Of a stretch of DNA of 64,000 bases, positions 1 to 10,884 are shown piece by piece. This DNA is from Macropodus opercularis (Eukaryota > Chordata > Actinopteri > Anabantiformes > Osphronemidae), in contig CM061109.1 in assembly GCA_030770545.1 (NCBI GenBank), positions 13,748,001 through 13,812,000 of the forward strand. Reading direction: 5' to 3'. The number at the start of each line of letters is the position of its first letter. Position 1 is the stretch's first letter. Under the pieces are notes generated by a model. It saw only the letters and a program-made list of their open reading frames with translations, made no database searches and had not been told where the DNA came from. The position numbers were made by a program, and so were the translations under genes.

Positions 1-1175
1 GTACCACCACCACAACCATGTCACCTTCATCCTTACGAAGTAGCACAGAGCCCAGTAGGCTAACACAGGCCTGTCCTGAGATGGACCCACTCGCCCTGGC
101 TTTCCCCTCAAGTGGATCATCATGTGAACCTACAACAGGCAGCCTCAGGAAGCCACGTGGGGTTCGGATGCTCAGAAGGAGCTGGAGCACCACAATGCCA
201 GGCTCCAGGAGCTTAGAAGCACTAATAGAGAAAACCAAAGCCACACTCACAGGAAAGAGCGGTGGTCAGACTTTGCAGTCTCATGATGCGCCAGAGTCAC
301 AGAGGGAATACTCTATCAACTCCTTACCCAAGAGCTTGTCCCAGGGTTTACTAACCTCTAATTCATCTGATAAAGAGCTGCTGAGAGGAGCCTCTGCGTT
401 GCTTCCGGAGCCAGCAGCACCAAAGTTGGCTATACGGAGGTGCCACAGGCCGTTCAGTCACTGCTTCCACTGGAGAAAGACAAACACAGATGGTGATAAT
501 GAAGGCAGAGATATGCCCTCACATGCACTGTTCTCTGACAGCACAGTTTCATTCTGTCCAGTGGAAAACTCAAAGCAGAAATCAGACTGTAAAGTTGCAC
601 AGAGTAACATGACCACTGATGTGAATGGCAGAAGCCTTAAAGCAAGGCTAGATCATGTAAATTCGATGAAGGGCAAAACATACAGCCTCCACACAGGGTT
701 CGCACTTGCACGGCAGGATGCTTTAGAGATGGTCGGCGTGTTGCGTTCCAGCATTGGGCGCTTGGCCAGACGCGAGAGGATTGAGGTCAACAAGGCTGAC
801 ATGGAAACATTCTCCCAGCTGCTTTTAATGCAGGCCAAAGTGCTAAGCAATTCCTGCAGTCAGATGGCCATAGAGTACAGCAGCCCGGAGGAGTTGCTGC
901 TTACACTGACGCACAGCTTTCACACACTCTGCTGCTTGACACAAGCCTGCATGTCATTAGTGGAAGGCTTGAACACTGAGCGAGAGCGGCGCAAACTGGT
1001 GGCCAAGGTGGGTGAGATGGTCATGAACTACGTGTGTCTTCTGAAAGCCGCCGAGGCAGCTGCAGGAAGCTCCCCCAGCGACCAAAGTGTGGATGCATTG
1101 ACACATCACTCTGCCACCATTTCTGCTATTACAGACTCACTAGCTCACTCACTGAAAACATTGCTCAACAAATAA
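1..1175 (+). CDS. frmpd4: FRMPD4-like FERM/PDZ scaffold protein, C-terminal part (partial)
   Basis: The reading frame is open from the window edge (frame of base 3) to the stop at 1173-1175, so the ATG at 18 is probably internal and the gene begins outside the window. About 390 C-terminal residues are present. The first half is Ser/Pro-rich and low in structure. The last 170 residues are helical and end in SLKTLLNK, a region I associate with the C terminus of the FRMPD3/FRMPD4 family. FRMPD4 (preso) is a cytoplasmic synaptic scaffold that links PSD-95 and membrane lipids; its FERM and PDZ domains would lie upstream of this window. I choose FRMPD4 over FRMPD3 because TLR7, TLR8 and TMSB4X follow, as beside human FRMPD4. 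No frameshift is seen. The paralogue assignment rests mainly on synteny. Confidence 0.72.
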   Translation, partial: TTTTTMSPSSLRSSTEPSRLTQACPEMDPLALAFPSSGSSCEPTTGSLRKPRGVRMLRRSWSTTMPGSRSLEALIEKTKATLTGKSGGQTLQSHDAPESQREYSINSLPKSLSQGLLTSNSSDKELLRGASALLPEPAAPKLAIRRCHRPFSHCFHWRKTNTDGDNEGRDMPSHALFSDSTVSFCPVENSKQKSDCKVAQSNMTTDVNGRSLKARLDHVNSMKGKTYSLHTGFALARQDALEMVGVLRSSIGRLARRERIEVNKADMETFSQLLLMQAKVLSNSCSQMAIEYSSPEELLLTLTHSFHTLCCLTQACMSLVEGLNTERERRKLVAKVGEMVMNYVCLLKAAEAAAGSSPSDQSVDALTHHSATISAITDSLAHSLKTLLNK

Positions 1176-2272
1176 TCTGTTATTTTGTCCTGAATATTGA
1201 GTTTAAAGCCATACATAAAAGACATGGGTGTAACAACCAATGTGAACTGTGAAAAAATGCCTTGTGGATACAGTATTTTATTATGTAAATTAGATATAAA
1301 ATTATATGAATCATTAAAGTTTTAAATAGATTATATTAAAGCCTCTACGAAGATACATACAGTCCTTCCGTCAAGTATATTATCTAATCTTACAAAATGC
1401 TGATTATTTTATCATTATTTTATGTTCTTACATGTAGATTATTAAAACATTATTAGTACCTTGTTTATAAATTGTAAACTATATATTATATTGGAGAAAT
1501 CAGCACATGATATATTCCTGTTAAAAAATCACTGCACAGTACAACCTGAACAAATACGCTGCCTGTTTCATTTGCTGGATTCACCTTGATTTAATTAAAA
1601 GCTTACACAAGAAAACTTTACTGTTATTTTTTGTGATCATTAAAATTATTTAAACTTTTTAAAAAGTCTGTAATTATTTCAGCTTTGTTTTTAGGTTATT
1701 GATTTTGCTGATATTTTGTCATTTAACAATGTGAGGTTTGTGGTACAAGATGGAAAGTTATTAGCCATAGCTAAAGATTCACTATGTCTGTGTGTGGCAC
1801 AAGTCACACAGCCGTACCCACAATGAAACCATGGTTTGCATAAGAAGATTCTGTCTGGTGCCAAAATAGCATGTTTACCGTGAAACCTGGCAAACCTCAA
1901 CTCGAGCAAACATGTACCGTAGGTTTCACCCCCTGCAGCCGCCTCAGAAATGAATCAGCTTTTCCCATTGTTGATTGTCATGAAAACACACAACTCCACT
2001 GCACTATATTATACTTTACAAGAGCAAGAGCAAGCAAACCTTGTCATGGCAACCTGATGATTGTACCAGAAAGAAAAGAAGGAAAAAGTGAAAGAAGCCT
2101 TGTTTGTGTAGCGGGTGTGATAATGGGGAAGTGCGTAATTATACATTCATTGGGCTGACACAGCCACCTGTTACTTTCAACCTTTCCCCTTCACGTGATC
2201 AACGTTGAACCTCGGTCTGTACTTGACAACGGGACTCATAGCAGCCTTTCTTCTTAATCTCTCGCACGAACA
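1176..2272 (+). promoter_or_regulatory. FRMPD4 3' UTR and TLR7 promoter region
   Basis: An AT-rich stretch. An ATTAAA at 1313-1318 could end the FRMPD4 transcript. Toward TLR7 there is a purine-rich segment with an IRF-like element at 2081-2094 (AANNGAAA core at 2086-2093), about 180 bp before the TLR7 start codon. No TATA box is obvious near 2230. No other gene is seen. The short open frames here have no recognisable content. Confidence 0.4.
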
Positions 2273-5200
2273 ATGCTCTCCCATCTGGTGAGTATCAGAT
2301 ATCTTTGTCCAATTTACTGTTACGTGTATTGATTGTATTTATAAAAAGTGAAATGGCCTGTTAACTTTGAGAAGAGCTAATGTGCAAAATAATGTACTAG
2401 TTTCACTACTTCCTTGCTGAGGCAATAAGCAGAAACCCAACGAAACATTCTCACAATACTCAATACTGAATGTTTGGTTTCTATGATATTTTGGTAGTAC
2501 TGTAATATTATTGTATTAGTAGATTTCTATCTCAGAGAACTACATGTGTTTCTGTACAGATGTTTGTCAGACTGCTGGCCCTGTGGACTTGTCTCTTCGT
2601 ATTGACAGTTGCCATTTTGTACCCGAAAACGCTGCCATGTGATGTTAGTGAGAACAGCAATGGGAGTGTTGTGAAAGTAGACTGCACTGAGAGAAACCTC
2701 AAAGAAATCCCCACTGGCATCCCCAAAGACACTACCAATCTGACTCTCACCATCAACCACATTCCTCACCTAAACTCCTCCTCTTTTGTTGGCCTTGAGA
2801 ACCTGACTGAGATTGACATGAGGTGCAACTGTGTGCCCATCAAAATTGGTCCCAAGGATCGTATTTGCACCGAGAGTGTGACGATAAAGGAAAATACCTT
2901 CACCCGCCTCAGGAGTCTGCGAGCATTGTACCTAGATGGCAATCAGCTCAACAGTATACCTAAAGGCCTGCCTGTCAATCTAATTCTGCTGAGTCTGGAA
3001 GTCAATCACATCTACTATCTGTCTAAAGCAAACCTGTCTGAGATCAGGAATATTGAGATGCTATACCTCGGTCAAAACTGCTATTTTCGTAATCCCTGTA
3101 ATGTGTCCTATGATATAGAGGATGGTGCATTTTTACAGCTAAACAATTTGACATTGTTATCTCTTAAATCTAACAACTTATCCTTCACTCCACACCGACT
3201 ACCTAGAAGTCTGAAGGAGTTGTATCTGTACAACAATAACATTCATGAAATCACTGATGAGGACTTTAAAAATTTAACTAACCTTGAGATTTTAGACATT
3301 AGTGGAAACTGCCCTCGATGTTACAATGCCCCTTTCCCTTGCAATCCATGCCCAAATAACGCGCCCCTAGGAATCAGCAATGGGGCTTTTAGAATGTTGA
3401 CAAAACTAAAGACACTTCGCCTGCATAGTAACTCCTTGACACATGTGAAATGTGAGTGGTTTATGAATGCAACCGAGCTGAGGGTGCTTGATCTCTCATC
3501 AAACTTTTTGGCAAGAGAGATAGGACGCGCCGGCTTTCCACTATTTCTAGGCAAACTGGAAGAACTGGACCTTTCATTTAACTATGAGCTCCAGCGTTAT
3601 CCTCAAACGCTGGTACTGAACAAAAGTTTCTCTTCTCTCAAATCCCTAAAAATACTCAGACTGAAAGGTTTTGTGTTTCAGCAGCTGGAGTCAGGAAGTA
3701 TTGCCCCTTTAACAGCTCTCAAAAACCTGGAGGTTGTGGATCTAGGTACAAACTTCATCAAAATGACAAATCTGAGTATTTTGATGGAATTAAAAAGCTT
3801 TAAAATAATCAGCCTGTCTGACAACAAAATATCATCCCCCTCCGATGGCCATGGTGCTGTTGGTCTCTCTGGAAGAGAAGCATTGGACTGGTCTCCTATG
3901 TCAGCAGGAAATGAGTACCAAAATAAAGAAGTGAGAGAGATACATTACTTCAGATATGATGAATATGCACGTAGCTGCAAATACAAAGACAAAGAACTCG
4001 GCGTTATCACATCCTTTGTCAATACAAAATGCAGTCAGTTTGGAAAAACCTTGGATGTGAGTAGAAACAACATATTCTTTTTGAATTCAAGGTTTTTAAA
4101 CCTTGGTGAGCTGAGATGTCTCAATCTGTCGGGGAATGCAATGAGCCAAAGTCTAAATGGGTCTGAATTTACCTATCTGACTAAGTTAAACTATCTGGAC
4201 TTCTCATCGAATCGCCTTGACTTGCTCTACTCTACTGCATTTCAGGAGCTCAAAAGTCTGGTCATCCTAGATATTAGCAACAACAACCATTATTTTGAAT
4301 CTGAGGGCTTAACTCACATGTTGAATTTCACTAGAAATTTAAACAACCTTAAAGTATTGAAGATGAATCACAACAAGATCTCTACTTCTACCAACACAGA
4401 GCTAGAAAGTGAATCTCTAGAGCGGTTAGAGTTCAGAGATAATCGCTTAGATATGTTGTGGAGAGATGGAGACACCAGATATATCAATTATTTCAAGAAT
4501 TTACATAATCTGTCAGTCCTCGACATCTCTCATAACAATCTCAACTTCATTCCAGAGCAAGTGTTCAGCAATATGCCAGACAAACTGTCTGAGCTTTACA
4601 TCAGAAACAATAGGTTAAAATCATTTATGTGGAGGAAACTAACATTTCTACGTTCTCTGACAGTGTTAGATCTTAGTGGAAACAGTTTAAGTAGTGTTCC
4701 AAAAGTACTGTCAGATTGTGCCAAATCACTTAAGAAGCTCATGCTACATAATAATCTAATCATAAAACTAACACCAGACTTCCTTAAAGATGCTCATAAC
4801 CTAAAGTATCTGGATCTAAGTTTTAACCGCATAAAGCACATTGAAAAATCTAGCTTTCCAGATGATGTTGTTAATCAGATGGACATGCTACTTCTGCACA
4901 ACAACGATTTTCAGTGCACATGCAATGCCACTTGGTTTGTCACATGGCTCAACACAACCATAGTGACGATCCCCAGACTGGCCACAGAGGTGACCTGTGC
5001 CGCTCCAGGGGCACAAAAAGGTCACCCGGTGATCTCAGTGGACCTGCAAGCCTGCCAGCACCACTACCTGTCAATCATACTCTTCACCCTTATGACTTCG
5101 CTCTTGTTCAGCTTCATCATCCTGTCCATCTCCAGCCATCTCTTCCTGTGGGATGTCTGGTACATTTACCACTTCTGCAGGGCAAAGCTCAAAGGCTACA

Positions 5201-5706
5201 GCCGCCTATACTCCCAAAGCTCTACATATGATGCCTTTGTGATATATGACAAAGACGATCCTGCCGTGTCAGAGTGGGTGATAAAGGAGATGTGCGTCAA
5301 TCTAGAGAAACGTGGAGACCGACATCTAACACTGTGCCTGGAAGAACGGGACTGGATGCCTGGATGTCCCCTGATCGACAGCCTCAGCCAAAGCATCCAC
5401 AAAAGCAAGAGAACTGTGTTCATTCTCACCAACAAATATATTAAAAGCGGCAACTTCAAAACTGCTTTCTACATTGCACATCAAAGGCTAATGGATGAGA
5501 AAAATGATGTTATTGTGTTGATATTCCTGGAAAAAGTGCCTGGCAACTCAAAGTACCTGAGACTACGGAAGAAGCTCTATAAGCGATCTGTGCTAGAGTG
5601 GCCAACAAACCCTCAAGCCCAGCCATACTTCTGGTTTAGCCTGAGAAGCGTTCTAGCAACCGAAGGTCACAAACAATACAACAATCTATTTAAAGAGACA
5701 CTGTAA
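2273..5706 (+). CDS. tlr7: Toll-like receptor 7
   Basis: Endosomal sensor of single-stranded RNA and guanosine-type ligands that signals through MyD88. Coding exons: 2273-2287 (five codons, M-L-S-H-L, then a gtgagt donor) and 2560-5706, joined in phase 0 after a tacag acceptor. The spliced product is 1053 residues; the long exon alone would start at a second Met. Order: hydrophobic signal peptide; LTLPCD-like N-terminal cap; about 26 leucine-rich repeats with the CPRC...CNPC cysteine insert near residue 255 that marks TLR7/8/9; an undefined loop (Z-loop) near 425-500; LRR-CT cysteines; one transmembrane helix near 840-865; TIR domain from YDAFVIYD (about 895) with the BB-loop RDWMPG and the FW motif near the end. 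Length is typical. AATAAA lies at 5742-5747. TLR8 follows at once. Confidence 0.93.
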
Positions 5707-6118
5707 ATATAATCAGACGCTGTATTATCTGTAAATCTTTAAATAAACCTTTTTGGAATTATGTGCCAACACAAACATTTAACTTGCATAAAGTTGTTTT
5801 GTAACAGTAATGAATAACCATGTGCTAAACTTAAACTCAATGGTAGTGAAACCAGTCTCTAGAAGGAAGTAAAACATGCACTGTACTTCTCTAATTCTAA
5901 AGTTCTGTCTTGTGCCTATGTGGGCGTAACTATAACCTGCTTGTCGGTTCTGTGGTTGATTTCAACAACGACTGATTTTTATTTAATCTTTGATGGCTTG
6001 AGGAACAAAAAAAAAAAAAAAAAAAATCAGCCAAATCTATTTCATTTGACTGGAAGGATTGCAAAGTGCCACGTGTTTCCATACAGGGACTATGAGGAAT
6101 CAGTACAGCTTGTGCACA
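5707..6118 (+). promoter_or_regulatory. TLR7 3' UTR and TLR8 copy 1 promoter / 5' UTR exon
   Basis: Begins with the TLR7 poly(A) signal (AATAAA 5742-5747). An ETS/PU.1-like site AGAAGGAAGT lies at 5861-5870, about 255 bp before the TLR8 start codon. The equivalent site exists at 10627-10637 before the second TLR8, at nearly the same distance. A 20-A run occupies 6007-6026. The sequence from about 6045 to 6121 aligns with 10815-10887 upstream of copy 2 and is likely the 5' UTR end of exon 1. Confidence 0.45.
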
Positions 6119-9100
6119 ATGGTGAGTTGTTTTTTTCTTTTTAGAACTTGGTTCTATATATATATATATGTCCGGGGAATATATACAAGCAATTCAATCA
6201 ATCTCATAGATTATATTTATCAGTGTGTATTATTTCTTTCAAACAATGCTGTGCTTCTCTTACTTTGTTTTTAAACTGCTAGGACTCTGTATAGGTTCAT
6301 TTAAAATGTTTACAATATATAATATGATTATACAACATATTGTATTACAATAAATTACAATCAAGTTACAATAAAACATGTTTATTGATTTTATATATAT
6401 GAAATAGTAAGTTTTCAGACAGCCTTGAATGAGGTGGTCTGTCCCTTTATGCCATACTGAATTATTTATATAGGTTACTGAAAATGACCAGTGTCCCTGT
6501 TCCTCTACAGACCATCGCAAGCTGGACACACTTGCTGCTGGTCTGTCTGTACTGCCATTATGAGATCCATCCTGCAACGTGTAAACCTGAATGGAGGTCA
6601 CCGCAGTTCCCTTGTGACGTCGTCTTCAACGCCTCTCATGCCTTAATTGACTGTAAAGGACGTCATCTGCGTAAAGTACCTCATGGGATACCAAGCTTTA
6701 CAACCCAGCTCAACTTATCGGAAAACTTTATTGAGAATATCACAGTTGAGTCATTTTCTAATCTGTCTAATCTCACTTCACTTGATCTCAGCTGGGCAAA
6801 CAAGAAGAATGCAGTCAACATTGATACAAATTCTTTCAAAAACCTCACAAATCTGCATCATCTCAAACTGACAGGCATTCGTCTCCATGAAATTCCCAGA
6901 GAAATCCCTCCTAGCGTGAGAATCCTTGAGCTAAACTGCAACCAGCTTGTGCTGTTCAATAATAGAACCCTTAAGAGTTTAGCAAATGTGACTCACCTGT
7001 GGTTATCCAAAAACTGCTACACCTGGAACCCTTGTAAAAGACCCATTACCATTATGGAAGGTAGTTTTAAGGTTATAACCAAACTACAGGCTCTGGACTT
7101 GTCCTTTAACAACTTAACAGAGGTTCCCAAAGGATTACCTCAGTCACTAACAATGTTAAAACTAGGCTCTAACAAAATTCAGTACATATCTGAAGATGAT
7201 TTCCATGGACTGTATAAGTTAAAAATCCTCAAAATACAAGGGAATTGTCAACGATGTCAAAATGCTCCGTATCCATGTGTTCCATGTCCAAACGGTTCTC
7301 TTAGCATCCATCCAAATGCCTTTCGCAATCTAAAACAGCTTCGATATTTGCACCTAGCAGGAAACTCGCTAGACTACTTGAATCCCTCCTGGTTCATGAA
7401 CCTGGAAAAGGTTCGAGAATTGTACCTGTCATTTAACTTTTTAATGAAAGTAATTACTGACGAGGCAGCATTTCTAAGATACCTTCCTAAGTTAGAAAAA
7501 ATTGACCTGTCTTTCAACTTTGCCCTAAAAAAATACCCTAAAACAGTCAAACTTTCAGAAGAGTTTTCAAAACTTAAGTTTCTAAAGACTTTACATTTGC
7601 AGGGCTTGGTCTTCCAGAGTATTGAACCTGACACACTCAGAGCTTTGTACAAACTTGAAAACCTGACTGCACTGAACCTGGGAACTAATTTCATCATTAA
7701 CTCTAACGCCACCATCTTCAGACACTTTCCCCAGTTAAAAATGATATACCTTGCAGAAAACCGTCTGTACCCTGTTACGGACAACAGTCCCCCCCCGCTT
7801 GTAAGTGGCAGCTACAGTCATGGGTCAGACCTTTCTATTTCACCAATTGTAAAAGCCCCTCGAAAAGACTTTGCTATTGAAATATCACATGGTCTCATCA
7901 AGGAAGAGTGCTTCAACTCTGGACGAGTACTAATCCTTAGCTCAAATAATCTGTTCTTCATTTCATCTAAACAATTTGAGGGCTATGGCAATATTGCGTG
8001 TCTCAACCTGTCAGGAAACGGATTTTCAGCAGCTCCGAATGGCACAGAGTTCTCTGCTCTGCCTAACGTGACATACCTGGATCTGTCCAGCAATAAGCTT
8101 GATCTGGCCTATCACAATGCCTTCAAAGAACTGAAGAAACTACAGGTGCTAGACATCAGCTACAATTCACACTACTTTGAAGCTTACGGAGTAACAAATA
8201 ATTTAAATTTTTTAAAGAATCTGCCAAATCTGAGAGTCCTAAATATGAGCCATAATTCCATTTCCAGGTTATCAACAAAACAGATGTATAGCCAGTCATT
8301 ATCAGAACTTCAGTTTACAAATAACAACCTTGGAATTCTTTGGAAAGAAAGAGATGGCTCGTACAACATGCTTTTTACTAATCTCGTTAATTTTACTATT
8401 TTAGATATATCACATAACCGAATTACAAAGATACCAGACAGCGTTTATGAATACTTGCCACATAACCTCACCCTACTACGCATAAGCCATAACTCCCTCA
8501 CCGATTTCAGATGGGATCATCTAAAGGCTTTCTGCCACCTCAAAATTCTAGACCTGAGCTTTAATAAGTTCACTAATGTGACAGGCATAAATGCAAACAT
8601 TAGCCAAACTTTGGCTTTTCTGGACTTGAGTCATAACCTCATTTTGTATCTTGACTTCATGTTCGCTAAAGGTCCAAAAAGCTTGACGACTCTTAGTCTT
8701 AGCAACAACAAACTCACTACCATCAATCAATCTACCTTCCAGTCAGAATCTGATTTCCACATTCAGACTCTGTTCTTGCAGAAAAACCCTTTTGAATGTA
8801 CCTGTGACTTACTCGATTTCATTCTTTGGATTGGAAGCAGTGGTGTAAAAATCCCCAGACTGACCCCAGATGTGACCTGTGGCACACCAGTAAATCAGAA
8901 GGGTCAACTGCTGATACAGTTTGACATCAACCAGTGTGTCAATAACAACATGGCATTCCAGGCTTACATCCTCACAACTTCCTTCATTATTGCCTTTATG
9001 TTTGTAGCAACTGTTGCTCACTTGTTTTACTGGGACGCTTCCTATCTGATACACTATACAAAAGCTAAGCTGAAGGGATACAAACCCTTCAACTCACCAG

Positions 9101-9597
9101 ACTGCATATATGATGTCTTTGTGACTTACGACACCAAAGACTCACAAGTGTCCGAGTGGGTGAATAGGAATCTGCGAGCGAAACTGGAAGACGAAGGGGA
9201 CAAGCATCTCCCTCTGTGTTTGGAGGAAAGAGACTGGGCCCCAGGAGTCCCGCTGGTAGACAACCTCACGCAGAGCATTCGATATAGCCGCAAGACTCTG
9301 TTCATCCTAACACAGGGATATGTTAAGACCGGGGTTTTCAAGCTGGCAATGTATCTGGCTCACCAAAGACTGCTGGATGAAAACGTGGATGTGATTGTGC
9401 TGCTGATGCTGGAGCCCGTCCTACAACACTCTCACTTCCTGCGCCTGAGGAGAAGGCTGTGTGGCAAAAGTGTCTTAGAGTGGCCGAGAACAGCAGCCGC
9501 AGAGCCCTGGTTTTGGCAAAACCTGAGGAATGTTGTGAGAGTAGACAATCAGATGATCTACAATAAGACATATTCAAAGTACTTCACCAGCAAGTGA
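6119..9597 (+). CDS. tlr8: Toll-like receptor 8, tandem copy 1
   Basis: Endosomal RNA-sensing receptor. I place the start codon alone at the end of exon 1 (ATG 6119-6121, then gtgagt), with exon 2 at 6511-9597 after a strong pyrimidine tract and acceptor (ttcctctacag). This gives M-T-I-A-S-W and a good signal peptide, 1029 residues in all. The ATG at 6484 is in the same frame but lies inside the intron just before the acceptor. Domains (numbered from 6484): leucine-rich repeats with the CQRC...CVPC insert at 256-269, Z-loop around 430-475 ending near RKDF, LRR-CT, transmembrane helix about 827-848, TIR from YDVFVTYD (about 876) with BB-loop RDWAPG. ATTAAA at 9654-9659 may end the transcript. 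The main exon is nearly identical to copy 2 at 12417-15503. Confidence 0.9.
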
Positions 9598-9633
9598 AGC
9601 TGGACTGGACCAGCTATGAGTTTGTGGACACTA
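6440..9633 (+). repeat. Near-identical duplicated block, unit 1 (TLR8 exon 2)
   Basis: This 3194-bp block matches 12346-15539 at a constant offset of 5906, so there are no indels. By eye I count about 22 substitutions. The match starts about 70 bp before the exon 2 acceptor and stops 36 bp after the stop codon. Beyond both ends the two loci are clearly diverged. Confidence 0.9.
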
Positions 9634-10227
9634 CCTCCTGCTTGGCTGCTTGTATTAAAATCGTTTCTGTTGCAATGCTGCTTCAGTCCTTCACCACATT
9701 TTTCACTTTACCTGGGACTGGATTTAGTTTATTTTGGCTAAAACAGTAGCAGGGCCCAGGGATCTAATGTAATTAGTGTGAATGATTTACTGTGGATTAC
9801 TAAATCAATTTATTTTAAGTCTTTGTCTTTTGGTTTTAAGATCACATACTGTATTCTGCATCCAAAGGTGTAACTTAATCTATATACAATTCTCACTTGG
9901 AATGTGGTTATTAGTTTGCTACCACATGGTGTCATCACTGATATAGTTTTTAAAGGACATATAATTATGAATTATAATTAAATTTAAATGTGGTTGTCCC
10001 ACTCATAAATCACATTGTAACATTTCTTGTTTTCTTTGTGGAAAAGCTGGAATTCCCATTATGATAAATATTATTTTCCATCTGGCCAAGGAAATTTCAT
10101 TAGACTAATTTATCTCACCTAATGTGAAACCAGATTCTGACTGCCTACAAAAGATTTTCCTCTAATCAATGCACATACGTCCTAGACCAATCACATGAAA
10201 ACTATGCAGCAAATGTATTTTGTATGT
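9634..10227. other. TLR8 copy 1 3' flank
   Basis: Holds the presumed poly(A) signal at 9654-9659. From about 9915 to 10035 it resembles 15580-15670 behind TLR8 copy 2 (shared words such as ggtgtcatc and aatcacattgt), but with many substitutions and indels. This shows that the duplication extends past the gene and is old. No gene is seen. Confidence 0.5.
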
Positions 10228-10497
10228 ACCAACAGCAAATTCAAGACTGTTTTCTACATTACTCATCAAAGGATAATGGGTGCAAAGAATTATGCTATTA
10301 CATTCTCTTTTGCTTTGCGATTTAAATTACTTTACACTACTAAAGATACTGTGAAGTGATCTGTGCTGAAGCGGCAGAGTGGCCAAAAATAGGAAACACT
10401 CAAGCCCAGACACCCTATTGGTTGAGTCTGAGAAGTGTACTAGCAACTAAAAGTCACAAACAACAGTGACAACAGTCATTTCTAAGAGAGACTGTAA
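10228..10497 (+). pseudogene. TLR7 3'-end relic (TIR C terminus)
   Basis: This stretch aligns with the last part of TLR7 (about 5430-5705). Shared words include ttctacatt-catcaaagg, gatctgtgct, actcaagcccag, ctgagaag-gt, ctagcaac and gtcacaaacaa, ending with an equivalent of the TLR7 stop (actgtaa). Internal deletions and frameshifts abolish the frame, so it cannot encode a TIR domain. Nothing convincingly TLR7-like lies upstream of about 10228, so either only the TLR7 tail was copied or the rest has decayed. It marks the left edge of the duplicated unit that contains TLR8 copy 2. Confidence 0.8.
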
Positions 10498-10884
10498 ATT
10501 AAAGATTAGAAATAGTAGTTTTATGAATCATATGTGCATTTGAATTGCAATGTGATAATGTTTTTTTATATAATAACTATGTTCTAATTTTATATTTGAT
10601 TGCAATGAAACGTCCAGTATTTCATGAAAGAGGAAGTAAAACAAATGTACTTCCTTCATTCACATGCTTCTTCTGTCTGAGTCTATTCGACTGTCAGAGC
10701 AACTTATTTCTTGTTTTCATGTTTGATTTCCACACTAGATGTTTTTTTTAATGTCTGATAACTTGACAAAAACATAATAGGTATAGTTTTAATATTTGCA
10801 AATAATTTGTTAGCAACTTGAAAAATTGCAAAGGGCTTCTGTTTCCAGTCAAGGATTGTGAAGGATCCATTTACTTTGTGCACC
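10498..10884 (+). promoter_or_regulatory. TLR8 copy 2 promoter / 5' UTR exon
   Basis: This is the diverged counterpart of 5707-6118. It contains a PU.1-like AAAGAGGAAGT at 10627-10637. The end of the putative exon 1 (about 10815-10887) matches 6045-6121 of copy 1, including the start-codon context before the donor. No other gene is seen. Confidence 0.45.

Noticed and set aside
10545..10751. 68-codon open frame upstream of TLR8 copy 2
   Set aside because: It lies in the promoter segment homologous to copy 1, where the frame is not conserved.
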